Positions 1-11,570 of a stretch of 64,000 bases of DNA are shown piece after piece. A program made the position numbers and the translations under genes. Source of the DNA: Gonocerus acuteangulatus (Eukaryota; Arthropoda; Insecta; Hemiptera; Coreidae). The first letter of the stretch is position 1; the number at the start of each line of letters is the position of its first letter. The notes under the pieces were generated by a model, which was given only the letters and a program-made list of their open reading frames with translations, was not told where the DNA came from and ran no database searches. Location: the NCBI GenBank assembly GCA_946811695.1, contig OX328125.1, forward strand, positions 39,754,336 to 39,818,335, given 5' to 3'.

Positions 1-417
1 TACCTTTGACCTGGTCAAAGGAACAACAACTAGTCGTGGTCAGAGGTACTACACCCTGGTAGTGCAAATTAAAAAGCATCCTACAAATTTTAGGGTTAAT
101 ATAAATCAATTTCAAGACCTACACCATGTTTCTTATTGTAATAGCTACTTTGTCGAATGACCTCCATCTAAAAATAGATAATACAAAAAATATTATGAGA
201 CAAAACGTCATCAATAAATAACTTAAATTTTTATTATAGAAATGGATAAGTATTTTTTGCAAGAATACTCTTTGACTTGAATAATCCAAAGTAGGTTACA
301 CAAGCCCTCTAGTGAAGGAGCTAAACACTAATTACACCAACATTTATGAAATGTTGCTACAAGCCGCCACAGCCTCGGTGGTCAAAGGTACAATATGGCC
401 AGAGGTATAACACCTTC

Positions 418-420
<3 letters not shown>

Positions 421-488
<68 letters not shown>
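421..488. repeat. (TA)n microsatellite
   Basis: A pure TA tract of about 68 bp between GTCAAAGGTAC/AGAGGTA-type sequence and a non-repeat flank. The flanking GGTCAAAGGTAC and GGTCAGAGGTAC motifs (20-50, 380-410) resemble each other. Frames of Tyr-Ile repeats here are not genes. Confidence 0.9.
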
Positions 489-491
<3 letters not shown>

Positions 492-1276
492 GCGACTCCG
501 TACTCGAAAGAAAAGGTTTTTTGATGACTGGCCATAAGTGCCCAAGGCCGTCTGACTCCATTGTAATTGTCCAAACAACTCAAATTCTATAGTAGTTTAT
601 TAATTAAATGTAGTTTGAACGTTTGATTCTGATATTTTAAAGAAATGAAATGCTGACCAACCTTTATCTGCTCAATGTCTAAATTATATGCAGATCTATG
701 GAGAGGGATGGTCGTTAAGAAGTGTCGAATATTGCAGCAGTAGAATGACGGAATCCGGGGGTGTCGGCGGAAGAGCGCCATCTAGCGGTGGAGATTGGAG
801 GAGTATTATCCTAATGTAGGGCCCACGCAGCTTTCTTGGGTAGCACGTAGGCATATTATCATCTAGTCTCTATCACTAATATTTTCCTTAACACATACTA
901 TCCTCTCAAAGCAAGTAGTATATTATTATGTTTCGTTATTTTTACCCCCTCCCCCCGAGATAAAAATGTCCGAATCAAAAGAATTGCGCTATCTTAGCGC
1001 GTTTACTTATAATTCTTATTCCTGATGAGATTTGGGAAGCTTGACATTTTATTATATTACTATTTCGGGGGTTTTAATGTTTATTTAAAGGTTTCCAAAT
1101 CGCTCCGATTCGAGAACGTTTGAGGTTGAAAATTTCCTAATCTCCGAATATCTGCTTGCACGCTTCTCAGCGGTCAATTAGGTAGCATCAGTAGTTTTTT
1201 TTTGTTTGATAAATGGCGTGTTCAACATATAGGGTATTAACGCCGGGCTATATAAAGGTCGCCACCCATTTATAAT
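489..1276. other. No gene recognised
   Basis: AT-rich. A possible Helentron-like left-end relic at about 964-1010 (TGTCCGAATC...TATCTTAGCGCG). Nothing else is supported. Confidence 0.4.
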
Positions 1277-1380
1277 GCCAACAGAACGTGGGCGGTCACC
1301 CAGTCAGGTACTGGTCACGCCCGACGTCGCTTAACTTCGGTGATCAACGGGAACCGGTGCACCGAAAAGCACTGGTTGGC
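1277..1380 (-). pseudogene. 5S rRNA pseudogene (shortened)
   Basis: The minus strand begins GCCAAC and ends TGTTGGC like a 5S rRNA. In between are GATCACCGAAGTTAAGC, GTCGGGCG, CAGTACCTG and GGGTGACCGCC, which are the conserved loops and the internal promoter (A box, intermediate element and C box region). It is 104 nt instead of about 119; the losses are near the 5' helix and before the 3' end. No T-run terminator follows. It is probably a 5S pseudogene or the head of a 5S-derived SINE. Confidence 0.75.
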
Positions 1381-2758
1381 ACTCAATGTGGCTTTGGCCA
1401 TTGGCATCCGCAGTATTATTAATTGTGCTCTGGATAACATTGGTAGAGGATCGAAACAAAACTTAGATTCAGGGAAAGGTATTGTAAAAAAACTAGGAAG
1501 TATAGGGCTGAAGATAAACTGTCTGATAGCTGAAGATTTTCCTGATGGTATAACCGTAAAGACTAGGAAGAAGCTGAACTTTATTTCACGTGTTCCCATG
1601 TGAACGATTTAAATATTTAATATTTTTTTAGAAACGTTACATTGATAAACTAATTGTACTTTTAACAAAATTAAGCATCTACTCCAATTAAATATCTAAG
1701 AAACGGGGAATTATATATGTCTAAAGTTTTCTTTTATAAAAAGTGTGATTTCATCAGATTTCTTTAGGGTCCTAGTTTCCGCACCAACACTGTTCGGATC
1801 AAGAAAACTGAAATGATTCCTCTTATCAGAACTTAAAATCGTACGAAAATAATTTGTAATAACTTTATGTTTAATAATATCAATATGAAGATAATCACAG
1901 TTGTTTCGTAGCACAATCTAAAAGAAACGAGAAACCGTATAAGGAATTTTTAATTACAATATCTTACTAGTAGTTCTCTCTCTATACTATTGAATGGGAA
2001 CACATAACTTAAATGCTTATGTTGAGTGCAGTTCTATTACCTAATACTCCACTACTAAATCAAAATTATGTTTTATATAAAGATAAGACCATAGCATTCA
2101 GAAGCCAACATAGATTAATCAGCTAATAAAAAAAAAATTACAGTCCTTACAATCCATATTATTGATGTCCCCGTATTAAATATATAGTCAAATCTCGATT
2201 AGTCGATCCACAAGAGACCGTGGAAAATTGTTAGAATTACACAGGCACACAGAATAAAAAAGTGGTATTTTGCAAAGACACGCTGAATCCGAATCCGGAG
2301 TCCGTTTTACCCCAGCACGTCATATTTAAGGGCATTTGAAGTTCACATTTCGTATGAAGCCGTTAAATAAGAAATAACGTACTCGTAAATGTGGGAATTG
2401 AGCACAAAAAAAAAAAGTTAAAATCGTCTACGCAATTATTATACAAATAAATGTTCTTTGAACTTATATACATTTTGTTTGAACGTACTTGAAAAGCTAA
2501 TTAGTAAGAATCGGCTAATTGAACGTTCATTTTGAACTTTTCTATCTTGAAATTAAATAAGTTATAAATAAAATCAGTATCTATTAATATAAAACATTTC
2601 AACAACCATTTTGGGCAGATATTCCAAATATTTCAAGGACCAACAGCTTGTTCTTAATTTTTAGGCTTTGACAACGACCCCCAAGACGTTTCACTCAACA
2701 TTAAACGTTAGACGTAGTAGATATTTTTTTGTGAATATATAGTATATACTTTTAAACA
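1381..2758. other. No gene recognised; short unexplained open frames at 1340-1603
   Basis: Frames of 87 codons (+, from 1340) and 94 codons (-, to 1315) overlap the 5S pseudogene and its flank. Neither resembles a known domain, and the plus frame reads through the 5S-like sequence. They may be part of a retroposon body that includes the 5S head. From 1610 to 2758 only AT-rich sequence is seen. Confidence 0.35.
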
Positions 2759-3793
2759 TAAAAAAAGTCCGTCTCGCAGGACTGCATCATCTTAGCGCGG
2801 TTGCGTTCATATCCCTAGTCTAATTTGGAAAGATTAAAATAGAAGCAGTTATTATTTTGGTTCCACCAGTCTTTTTTTTAAAATTAATTATTATAATGGC
2901 GTATCAACCCTTAAGGTCACTAACGACATTCCTGTGAGTAGTGAAGTCTTGAAAGGTCATGATTTACAATCTTACCTGGAAGGGTCCGCTACACTAGAAA
3001 CAGACCCGCTAGTGACAAGGTCTTGGAATCTTGGAAATCTATATTTCTAACAATAAATTGTTTTTGGTATTTTACTTAACAAGTTTTATTGTCAAATACA
3101 TTTGATTCATAATCTTCCGCTTCACAAGATTGTCAACGGTTTTCGAGATACTAACGAAATTATACAAAGTTACCAAAACTTTTTTTGTCTGTTAATAAAA
3201 TATTTTATTCTAACCCTTCCTTTACTCTAAACGTAACAAAAATTTCAACATATTAGTGTTGATGAAATTCGAACATGCAGAAAATGTTTCAACTGTATCC
3301 CATAATTCTAAGTACCAAAATCAAAGACAAAGAACCCTCCCTAGGAAGGACGCTAGGCAGTTGAAAAGCTATATATCTTGGAAATCCATATCTCTAACAT
3401 TAAATTGTTTTTCTTATTTTCCTTAACCTGTTTTATTTTCAAATACATTATCCAACAATAAGCAATTAAAAAATAACAAGGAATAAAAAACAGACAAAAA
3501 GAACAGTTCGAATAAGCGAAATCAATTACTTTAAAGTTTTAAGCTCTTATTTCTCCGATTGACATCGCCTAATCAAAACTTTCATTAGAACCTTTTTTTT
3601 AGAGCATTTAATAAGCTTTCTAAAGGTATTCTTCCGTTTCCCAAGATTTTCAACCTTTTAGCGCGGTTCCTCCCTCCCCCATAGGGAGGAACCCCGCTTA
3701 TAGGGTTGATACAATGAAACAATCCGGAAGTGCCGACTAGAAAATTTCGCGTTTCAGAACCCCTAGAGACCGAAAATAACGGTGGTTCAAATT

Positions 3794-3841
<48 letters not shown>

Positions 3842-4104
3842 ACGAAACGAATGAAACCATTTTGAAGGCGATCGCTTTAACCGTTTTCGAGAAAATTGGA
3901 AAAATAGTTTTTGAATACCGTTTTTGGTTTGGGTACTTAGAATCATGGGATTCAGTTGAAACATTTTCTGCATGTTCTACTTTCATTAAAACTAATATGT
4001 TGAAAGTTTTGTTACGTTTGGAGTTAAGGAAGGGTTAGAATAAAATATTTTATTAACAGACATAAAAAGTTTTAGTAACTTTGTTTACTTTCCTTAATAT
4101 CTCG
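2759..4104. mobile_element. Helentron-like family A element, rearranged with an inverted right half
   Basis: The left end (AAAAAAAGTCCGTCTCGCAGG) is at about 2759. The body runs to 3655 with a partial internal duplication (blocks restart near 3351). At 3656 the right terminus appears reversed (TTTTAGCGCGGTTCC), and the sequence runs backwards through the right hairpin, a (TA)n tract (3796-3839) and interior blocks to 4104, directly against the next element. Part of the element is thus inverted in place. Confidence 0.55.
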
Positions 4105-4419
4105 AAAAAGTCCGACTCGCAGGAACTGCCTCATCTTAGCGCGGTTCCAATTTTTTCGAAAACGGTTTAAGCTATCGCCTTGAAAATGGTTTCATTCGTT
4201 TTCCTAGCCCAGGAATCATATAAAACGAGTACTTAGAAGCTTATGAACTCAAAAACGTGAGCGTTACGATTTGTTTTGCGCGAATTTCGACCCAAACGCC
4301 ATCTTCCAGTAGGCGGATTTTGCTGGTTAACGAACTTGACCTTTCAAATTGGACGAAGGATTTTTGTACCAAATTTCATCAAGATCGGGCCATTCGTCTT
4401 CTATCTAGAGAGCGAACAG

Positions 4420-4476
<57 letters not shown>

Positions 4477-4480
4477 TTAA

Positions 4481-4523
<43 letters not shown>

Positions 4524-4661
4524 AATTTGAACCACCGTTATTTTCGGTCTCTAGGGGTTCTGAATCGCGAAATTTTCTAGTCGGCACTTCCGGATTGTTT
4601 CATTGTATCAACCCTATAAGCGGGGTTCCTCCCTATGGGGGAGGGAGGAACCGCGCTAAAA
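4105..4661 (+). mobile_element. Helentron-like family A element, internally deleted
   Basis: It has both ends of family A (left AAAAAGTCCGACTCGCAGGAAC, right GGGAGGAACCGCGCTAAAA) but only 557 bp. The left end jumps straight to the interior block GCTATCGCCTTGAAAATGG, so about 1 kb is missing relative to 53626-55271. It carries two (TA)n tracts (4424-4472 and 4482-4521). Confidence 0.65.
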
Positions 4662-5242
4662 GTGCAAGTTCGGCTCAAGGGTACATCATACATTTCAAGG
4701 TATTTTCAAAAATTCCCACAATAGCTTCGGAAAATTCAAAAAGTAAAAATGATCGAATGTTCAATTTAGAACTTGAATTTGGCGTACATATAATACACTT
4801 AATCTGTGATTTGAGGTCTGTTTCATGTATTTTTATTCCAGTCAGCCTTTAAACAAACCGTAAACAGATACTCCAGAAACCCTAAAAAATCTTGCGATTA
4901 ATGCTAAATATAATAACCATCCGGTGTCACTAGTAATTTAGCTTGAGGAAGTTGTTTGAAACTGATCCGAGTCGATAAGCTGTTTAATAAATCTGATAAA
5001 AGGGAGGTTGCGGTAGGAGAGCCGATAATGTGTCAGCCGTGGTAAAGCTGACATTGAACTACTTTCATTGTGGCTTGCTTCTTCATTCCAACCATATGCT
5101 CTATGGCCTTCACAATATCAAAAATATCATTTTTAATTTAAAATTTCACTTTTTAGCAGCTGTTCAGGTCGTACTCATAAAATAATTTTTGGAAAAAAAC
5201 AAAGACGTTTTCGAGAGCTCGGTGTTCTAAAAAGTGTACTTT

Positions 5243-5385
5243 TCTAGCAGTGTTGGGCAAAAATCATTCAGAATAATGAATGACGAATAATGAATAAATC
5301 TGATATTTCATTCGGAATAATGGATAACATTTCATTCATTATTCAGAATTCAATGACTAACGCATCATTTTTATTCATTATTGTA
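5243..5385. repeat. Possible hAT-type end with ATTCATTATTC repeats
   Basis: CAGTGTTGGGCAA is like a hAT terminal sequence. It is followed by alternating AATGAATAATGAAT and ATTCATTATTC motifs on both strands. No matching far end was found. Confidence 0.35.
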
Positions 5386-5454
5386 TAAAAATGATTTATT
5401 TGAATGAAAATTGTAATCCACTAAAAACAGAGTTGATCGAAAATTAATTGCAGA

Positions 5455-5650
5455 GTCCGGAAGTGGCACAGGGAGAGGTGTAATGACCCAGAAGAAATGA
5501 TAACAGACCGGAAATACGCAGAAAGTTAACCGGAAGTGATTCAGATTCACCCGGAAATGATCCAGGGATGAGTAGGGTGGCCCAAAAGTAATTATGAGAC
5601 CGGTCGTAAGCCGGAAGTACCCGTAAACGCACAGAACCGCCCGGAAATCA
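5455..5650 (+). repeat. Cluster of CCGGAAGT-type motifs
   Basis: CCGGAAGT or CCGGAAAT occurs at least six times in 190 bp at irregular spacing, mostly followed by TGA or AC. It looks like a decayed short minisatellite. CCGGAAGT is also the ETS-factor core, but no gene start is nearby. Confidence 0.45.
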
Positions 5651-6029
5651 ATAGTACTTATAGAAGAAAAGTCCATCATGCAGGAGCTGCATAACTAAGC
5701 ACTTTCCTCAGAATTTGCGTAGTGTAGACTGCTTTCCAGAACAATTTGCTTAAAATATCCTACATAAATAAAATAAAAACATGAATAGTTCTCTTTTAAA
5801 TTTGTAATGAGTAACTGATCAATTATTAATTTGCTTCCAGAGTTATGTTTACACATGGTACCTACTGCACTAAGTAATAAATACAAAAAATCTCATATTA
5901 TCGTATTTTGATCTAACGCAGGAACAGGATACAGTCACTCTAGTGGTAGAAAGCGCTCCTTGCGGCGGCTTTGTGAACCTACGTCTGGCGGGTTTTTCTA
6001 TTGAAATATATTACAAATTAAACCTCCGC

Positions 6030-6608
6030 TTTCCGATTTACCGATTCAGCTCATTTTTACAACACTTCTTTCTCATGAGTTACCCACGACGTATACCGCG
6101 TTTCGTTACAATACAGCAGAAATTACGACGGGTATGAGTATATTAGGAATTTGGGTCCGGAGTAAACCCCCCCCCCTTTTAATGAACCGATTTAGTTTAT
6201 TTTTACATATTTACCTGTAGATTACCACTACGAATACCGAGTTTCGTCGAAATATACCAAAAATCACGGCTGGTAGTGGCGAATTGGTATTGTGGGTCCG
6301 GAGTAAACCCCTCCCCCCCTACTAATGAACCGATTTAGTTTATTTTTACAACACATATTTACCTGTGGATTACCACTACGAATACCGAGTTTTGTCGAAA
6401 TATACCAAACATCACGGCTGGTAGTGGCGAATTGGTATTGTGGGTCCGGAGTAAACCCCCCCCCTTTCTCATGAACCGATTTAGTTCATTTTTATATCTC
6501 ACTTTTCTCTCTATATTACCACTACGAATACCAAGTTTCGTAGAAATATAACAAATATTACGGCTGACATAGTCAAATTAGTGTTTTGGGTTCGGGGTAA
6601 ACCCCCCC
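6030..6608 (+). repeat. 146-bp tandem repeat, about four units, in a Helentron-like element
   Basis: Each unit has GAACCGATTTAGTT, a stretch with CACTACGAATACC, then GGGTCCGGAGTAAACC and a C-run. Unit ends fall near 6176, 6320, 6469 and 6608. Single diverged units recur at 45846-46140 (+) and 52190-52610 (-). Confidence 0.8.
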
Positions 6609-6723
6609 TTCCGGTGGACCGACTTTGATGGTTAACGAACTCGTTCAATCGTTTGCTAATTGAATGCTAGATACAAAGTTTCGTGACGAAAAAACAAAAA
6701 CTGTGGCCGCTATCGTGTTAACA

Positions 6724-7535
6724 TTACTTACTTACTTACTTACAGACGGGCACTACAGTCCGTGAAGGACCAAGGCCTCAGCCAACAGCTTATTCCAGGC
6801 ATCTCTATCTGTCGCAAAACGCCTCCAACGGCGGATTCCTATCTCCTTCAAATCCTTCTCCACGTCATCCAGCCAGCGCAATCGAGGTTTTCCCCGCCTT
6901 CTTCTGCCACCCGGCATTCCATAGAGAAGTTTTCTTGGCAATCTTTCAGGGGTCATTCTCTCGACGTGTCCCAACCATTTGAGTCTTTGATGTTTTATAA
7001 AATAAATTATATCTGGGTCTCCATACAGCGTTTTCAGCTCCTGATTAGTTCTTATTCTCCAGATGTCGCCACACTTTACCGGGCCATATATCCTTCTGAG
7101 TACCTTCCGCTCCCAGACTAGCAGCATCCTTGTACTTTCTTTGATTAGTACCCATGCCTCGCTTCCATATGTGACCACTGGGCGAATAACTGTCTTATAA
7201 ATATGGACCTTTGCCTTCCTGGAGAGCCCCTTGAACCTCAACATTTTCTGCAACCCAAACAGACACCTATTACCTGCAGCGATTCGGGCTTTAATGTCTG
7301 GCACTACACTACACTCAGCTGAAATTATGCTTCCCAAGTACTTGAACTGACTGCAGCTTTTGAAGGTAACACCTCCAATTTCTACTGGCTCTTCTTCGTC
7401 ATTCTGTGTTTCTTTTGGTGTGCTCATGTACACAGTCTTGCCTTCATTGATTTCTAGTCCAAATTCCTTGGCCGCACTAAGAAATTCTTCCAGGGCGCCT
7501 GCTAATGCTGACATTGTCCTCGCTGAAATGACTAC
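6724..7535 (-). mobile_element. 5'-truncated RTE-clade LINE fragment
   Basis: It is flanked by a 12-bp duplication ATCGTGTTAACA (6712-6723 and 7536-7547). The 3' tail is (GTAA)n on the minus strand, directly after the stop codon, as in the RTE at 53507-58386. It is inserted in a Helentron-like element just beside its (TA)n tract. Confidence 0.9.
6753..7514 (-). CDS. RTE reverse transcriptase C-terminal fragment
   Basis: 253 open codons starting after the YADD motif: FGLEINEGKTVYMST, CSQFKYLGSIIS, KTVIRPVVTYGSEAW, WERKVLRRIYG, RLKWLGHVERMTPERL, a basic GGRRRRGKPRLRWLDDVEKDL block and ALVLHGL before the stop. It aligns end to end with the C-terminal part of the 55467-58366 RTE but is a different, moderately diverged subfamily. 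It is a dead 5'-truncated copy, and the absence of stops suggests a fairly young insertion. Confidence 0.88.
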   Translation of the reverse strand: MSALAGALEEFLSAAKEFGLEINEGKTVYMSTPKETQNDEEEPVEIGGVTFKSCSQFKYLGSIISAECSVVPDIKARIAAGNRCLFGLQKMLRFKGLSRKAKVHIYKTVIRPVVTYGSEAWVLIKESTRMLLVWERKVLRRIYGPVKCGDIWRIRTNQELKTLYGDPDIIYFIKHQRLKWLGHVERMTPERLPRKLLYGMPGGRRRRGKPRLRWLDDVEKDLKEIGIRRWRRFATDRDAWNKLLAEALVLHGL

Positions 7536-7548
7536 ATCGTGTTAACAG

Positions 7549-7549
<1 letters not shown>

Positions 7550-7622
<73 letters not shown>
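7550..7622. repeat. (TA)n microsatellite in family B element
   Basis: It follows GACATACAT and precedes the AAATTTTAACGGGGGTCATT block. It lies next to the RTE insertion. Confidence 0.9.
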
Positions 7623-7623
<1 letters not shown>

Positions 7624-7753
7624 AATTTTAACGGGGGTCATTTTCGGTGTCTACTAGGTACGATCGATAAAGATTTGAAGAAATTTTTCAAAAATTCCGT
7701 CATGAGTCCAACCTCAATAGCTACTTTCCTTCGGAGGAAAGTGCTAAAAGAAG

Positions 7754-7866
7754 TGAACTTCCGGGAGTTGGCATGTTCCTTAAAACTTTGCTGGGTAACA
7801 AACTCGTTCAATCATTTGTTATGGGAATGCTATATACCAGCAAACACATACATACATATATCATAT

Positions 7867-7929
<63 letters not shown>

Positions 7930-8055
7930 AGTTTAACGGTTCTTTTTTGTTATCAAGTAGGTAGGATCACTGTATGTTTGAAGGCATTTGTCAAATAGTT
8001 CTTTCATGAGTTCAACCTCAAAAGCTACTATCTACATTCATTGAGTAAGTGCTAA
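7754..8055 (+). mobile_element. Truncated family B right end, abutting the previous copy
   Basis: It begins with interior family B sequence (AACAAACTCGTTCAATCATTTG), then a (TA)n tract (7858-7922), the post-microsatellite block and a degenerate right end AAGTGCTAAAAA near 8055. It looks like a second copy lacking its left half, or a tandem duplicate of the right half. Confidence 0.5.
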
Positions 8056-8604
8056 AAACGTAAACTTGTAAGAATGTCAAGATTTAAGTACTGGAAATCT
8101 GAAAGCCGATTCCCTCTGGGAGTGGTGTTGAGTGCAGTCCTTTCCTTCTAGGGATACAGCTGTTACGTAATATCACCTACCCTAATCGTGAGAATCCGTG
8201 GAATTCATTTATAAGCGCATCTTTTGGATATCAAGGAGCGTTAAATAGCTGATATAGTCTTATATAATAGTGGAAACAAATGATGTTTATTTGGTGATAC
8301 ATCTATAAATGACGTATCATAAACATTTATGGACTCACGTACTTCACCTTTAACCTGCCTAAAAGATAGGTAGATGGAATGCTAGCCTAGGCACAAGACA
8401 GCTAAAGGTACTTGTGAGTCTGTCAAGGAAAATGCAAAATATCTCCAACTGGCAAGGGAAGACCTAAGAATGATAGTGGGATTCGTCATATGACACTAAG
8501 AAAACTCCTGTTCACAAAGGGACTAATAGATAAAAATAGTTATCGATTGTGCCTTCAAGAGGAGGAATCCTTTCAGTAAATACTTTGAAAATGTGAGCCA
8601 AGTT

Positions 8605-9065
8605 ATAGTCCGAGAGCTGGTAACGCGCTTTTCATGAAGTGTTTTATGCACCCTGAAATTTTGCTATAATGTACCTCTTGGGTAGATAAGAAGGTAAGTA
8701 TGTGTTTCCTGGACATACCTTGGAACACCAGGCGCATAGGGGAAAGGTGCAAAACAATATTGCCCAACCATAGTGTTTTATTCAGAAGCCAACTATCTTT
8801 AATGTAAAAAAAATTGCAAATTAAGGCAATTTTACAATGAATAATGAATAAGGCAGACACTTTTAAGGGGGTTAAAATGTAAATGAAAAAAAAAAAAAGT
8901 ACCTAGTTTTTTATTTTTAATATTAAATGAAATGGTTTCTTTACGCTGCGATTTAAGCAGCGTCTTCAATAAACATATTTGAAAATAATTACAAAAGGGC
9001 AGACACTTTTGTGAGTTTTAATTATCAGGAAACTAAAATAAATGGTACCTATGATAGACTTCAAT
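8605..9065 (+). repeat. Dispersed copy of the 44.2-kb repeat
   Basis: From GAGAGCTGGTAACGCGC to CTATGATAGACTT it is nearly colinear with 44200-44655. It includes the twin GGCAGACACTTTT motifs and an A-run. It shares only the inner part of the inverted repeat, which marks the likely element boundary near GAGAGCTGG. Confidence 0.7.
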
Positions 9066-9752
9066 ACACTACACACAGTCTATGAATAAAATCAAGTGTG
9101 ACCTTTAGTGATGACAGGAAATGGCAATTTAAGAACTCCGATTCAGTAAAATGCTTCTATTACATTCTTACAGTCTCGTTAGGGTACTCCGTTTAAAATA
9201 GCTGAGAGCCATTGTAAGAACTTAAAGAGCTTATTTGTCTGGAATGTAGATGTGAAATGACTTGTCTGAAAGATAAATTATAAACGTTACTTACTGGACA
9301 CGAAAGTAATGATTCTCTATGTTTGGTAGAAGGCAATGCATCTATTGAATACGAGAAATAATCATAAAATAAGCGAGGTTATACAGCTAACATTAACCCA
9401 AATGAAGGGGTGGTCTGGCCTTGCGAAATTCATGCAGATCTTAAAAGGAAAACGGCAGGTTCTTTTTATGTTGCCACTTGAATTTCTTGGAATCATTTCG
9501 TATAACCCTCTCCCATATGAGGGTGTTCCAGTTGCATGTTTATTTTATTTTTTACATTGAAATTGAAATCAGTTATAAACATTCAATAAGTGGTAATAAG
9601 TTTTTATATTGAATATTATTTATAGTTTCCTCATGTAGGTATAGTTAGTCAAGGATTTTAACATGTTGGATAAATTAAACCAATATTTTTAGTTTAAATA
9701 TTTTATAGGCACCCAACTTTCTTCAAACGAATGTATGCCGTTAGAAAGTTAC

Positions 9753-9790
<38 letters not shown>

Positions 9791-10816
9791 ATTGTATATT
9801 ACACCAAGATGATTTGCTCACATAAATAGTTAATATTTTATTTTATTTTATTAATACTTTATTGCAACTGAGACGATAAACTGCGACAATATTAATAACG
9901 AAGAAAAAAGTAGAAGTCTATGTAAATAATTCGGAATGTCATTAGGAAAGTAAGTAAGTATGTAATGCGTGCAATGAAGTCAAGTCAATTCTGTTTAGAG
10001 ATTTTGTCTCACTTAATATTATTTATTTTTATATATACTTTTAATATATAAGTTTGTTAGATTTTGTCTTATAAATAATAATTAAATAATTTTGTCTTAA
10101 TATTTTGAGTTTTTAAGGAGTTGGAATTCTGCCTGTAATATATTTGCTGTAATAAAGTATTTCGTTCATGTTTTGTGGTAAGTTACTGTTTTGTCTGATT
10201 TAACTGTCAGTAAGTGTTTAACAGTAAGTGCTGTATTGCAGTACTAGCATGGTGTTCTGTCTTGTCCCGTCAAAAGGTATGAATGAGTGAAGGGTAATAA
10301 TCTTGCATTTTTAAACTATTAATCCTCAGTTTGTTTTATTGTAATGCCCCTTAAAAATATTTTTAAATAAATAAGAAGTAACTACCGAATAACTGATATT
10401 TATTTTACTTCTTACATCAAGAAACATATTTAGGAATGTTGCTATATTTCTTCAAAATTTTCATGACTTCTTTTTTCTCTGAGTGTCTCAAGCCTTAGGT
10501 CCCTGAAGCAGTTCATAATTTATTAAAACGCTGTATAATAGACAAGATGGTATAGTCAATCATCAAATATTTAAATAAATCAGTCCCATGACAGGCAACT
10601 AGGGCCAGATTGACAGATACTGACTGTACAGCAGGGTTATTTATATTCGAATCTATGGCATTTTGCCTCTCAGCTGACGGCAATGTTTGTGTAAACTTAC
10701 TTATGCTGGTCTTTATTTCCTAAAATGAAGATAGTTAAGTCAAAATATCGCAATCGACTAACTGACAAACATATGTCATCATGTGTGAAAAGCACTCGGT
10801 TTACGTACCATCTTAT
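9066..10816. other. No gene recognised
   Basis: AT-rich intergenic sequence with one poly-A tract. A short frame at 9336-9560 has no domain signs. Confidence 0.4.
9758..9789. repeat. Poly-A tract
   Basis: 32 consecutive A. It may be a retroposon tail, but no duplication was found around it. Confidence 0.7.
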
Positions 10817-11246
10817 AAAAGTCCCACTCGCAGGAACTGCGTCATCTTAGCGCGGTTCCGTTCTTATCGCTAGTGCAATATGGAAAGCTTGAAATAGAAA
10901 CAGTTATAATTTTGATTAGACCTTTCATATCATGAAATATATTTATGGCCACAAACAGATCACGGTTGACAGGGGTAACTTACCTTACTACCTGACATTG
11001 AATATTACCCCGTGGCCTGTGATTTAAACAAAGACAAAAGCCCGTTTAAAAGAACAAAACAAACACATTTGAAGTTTTAAGCACTTATATTATATATATT
11101 CACACACAATTTTGAATCATCGTTCTTTTCGTTCTCTAAAGGTTCTGAAACGTAAAATTTTCTAGTCGGCACTTCCAGATTACGTCGTGAGGTCAACCTT
11201 ATACGCGGGGTTCCTCCCTATGGAGGAAGGGGGAACAGCGCTACAA
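10817..11246 (+). mobile_element. Helentron-like family A element, short copy
   Basis: The left end AAAAGTCCCACTCGCAGGAAC with TTAGCGCGGTTCC and the right end GGGGTTCCTCCCTATGGAGG, then GGGGGAACAGCGCTACAA, enclose 430 bp. The right-end block TTTTCTAGTCGGCACTTCC is shared with the other copies. The right hairpin has point changes, so it is an older copy. Confidence 0.65.
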
Positions 11247-11483
11247 TGTACGCTGAGGTCATGCAGTGCCCTCTAGAGTTTAGATAGTAGAACTCGTTTT
11301 TTTAATAATAACCAATAAACCCTCAGAATTCTTAAACTAATGTAATAAAGTGTAGATGTGAGGGCTACCTTCTGCGAGTAATGTGTTTAAATGCGAGTCC
11401 CGTGGTGAAATACTGGTCTCTGCATTAATTTACAGTAGAAATATATAATGCATGCTACATTGAGCGTTATTCAGTAAAAAGAT

Positions 11484-11570
11484 TGACAAGCAGGAGCTCA
11501 TCTTAGCACCCTTCCGTTCTTATCCCGAGTGTCATTTGGAAAACGTAGCATAGAAAACAGTTAATATTTC
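11484..11570 (+). repeat. Helentron-like left-end fragment, divergent
   Basis: AAAAAGATTGACAAGCAGGAGC and CATCTTAGCACCCTTCCG align with the left end of families A and B and carry features of both. No right end is found nearby. Confidence 0.45.

Larger units (their letters stand above)
5667..7753 (+). mobile_element. Helentron-like family B element with 146-bp tandem repeats, carrying an RTE insertion
   Basis: The left end AAAAGTCCATCATGCAGGAGC then CTAAGCACTTTCC (about 5694-5706); the right end is a hairpin ACTTTCC/GGAAAGT followed by GCTAAAA at about 7725-7753. GCACTTTCC and GGAAAGTGC form a sub-terminal inverted pair, different in sequence from family A but placed identically. The interior has four 146-bp tandem units, an RTE insertion (6724-7535) and a (TA)n tract. 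This parallel layout supports one mechanism for both families. Confidence 0.55.

Noticed and set aside
395..583. Open frames with long Tyr-Ile repeats (also at 3585-4038, 4257-4580, 7675-7964, 54897-55190)
   Set aside because: They are translations of (TA)n microsatellites. Any frame through TA repeats gives Tyr-Ile without stops.
6030..6608. CRISPR-like array
   Set aside because: The 146-bp units are contiguous tandem repeats without unique spacers, in a eukaryotic transposon context.
6762..7121. 119-codon plus-strand frame
   Set aside because: Antisense of the RTE fragment, whose minus frame shows clear RT C-terminal motifs.
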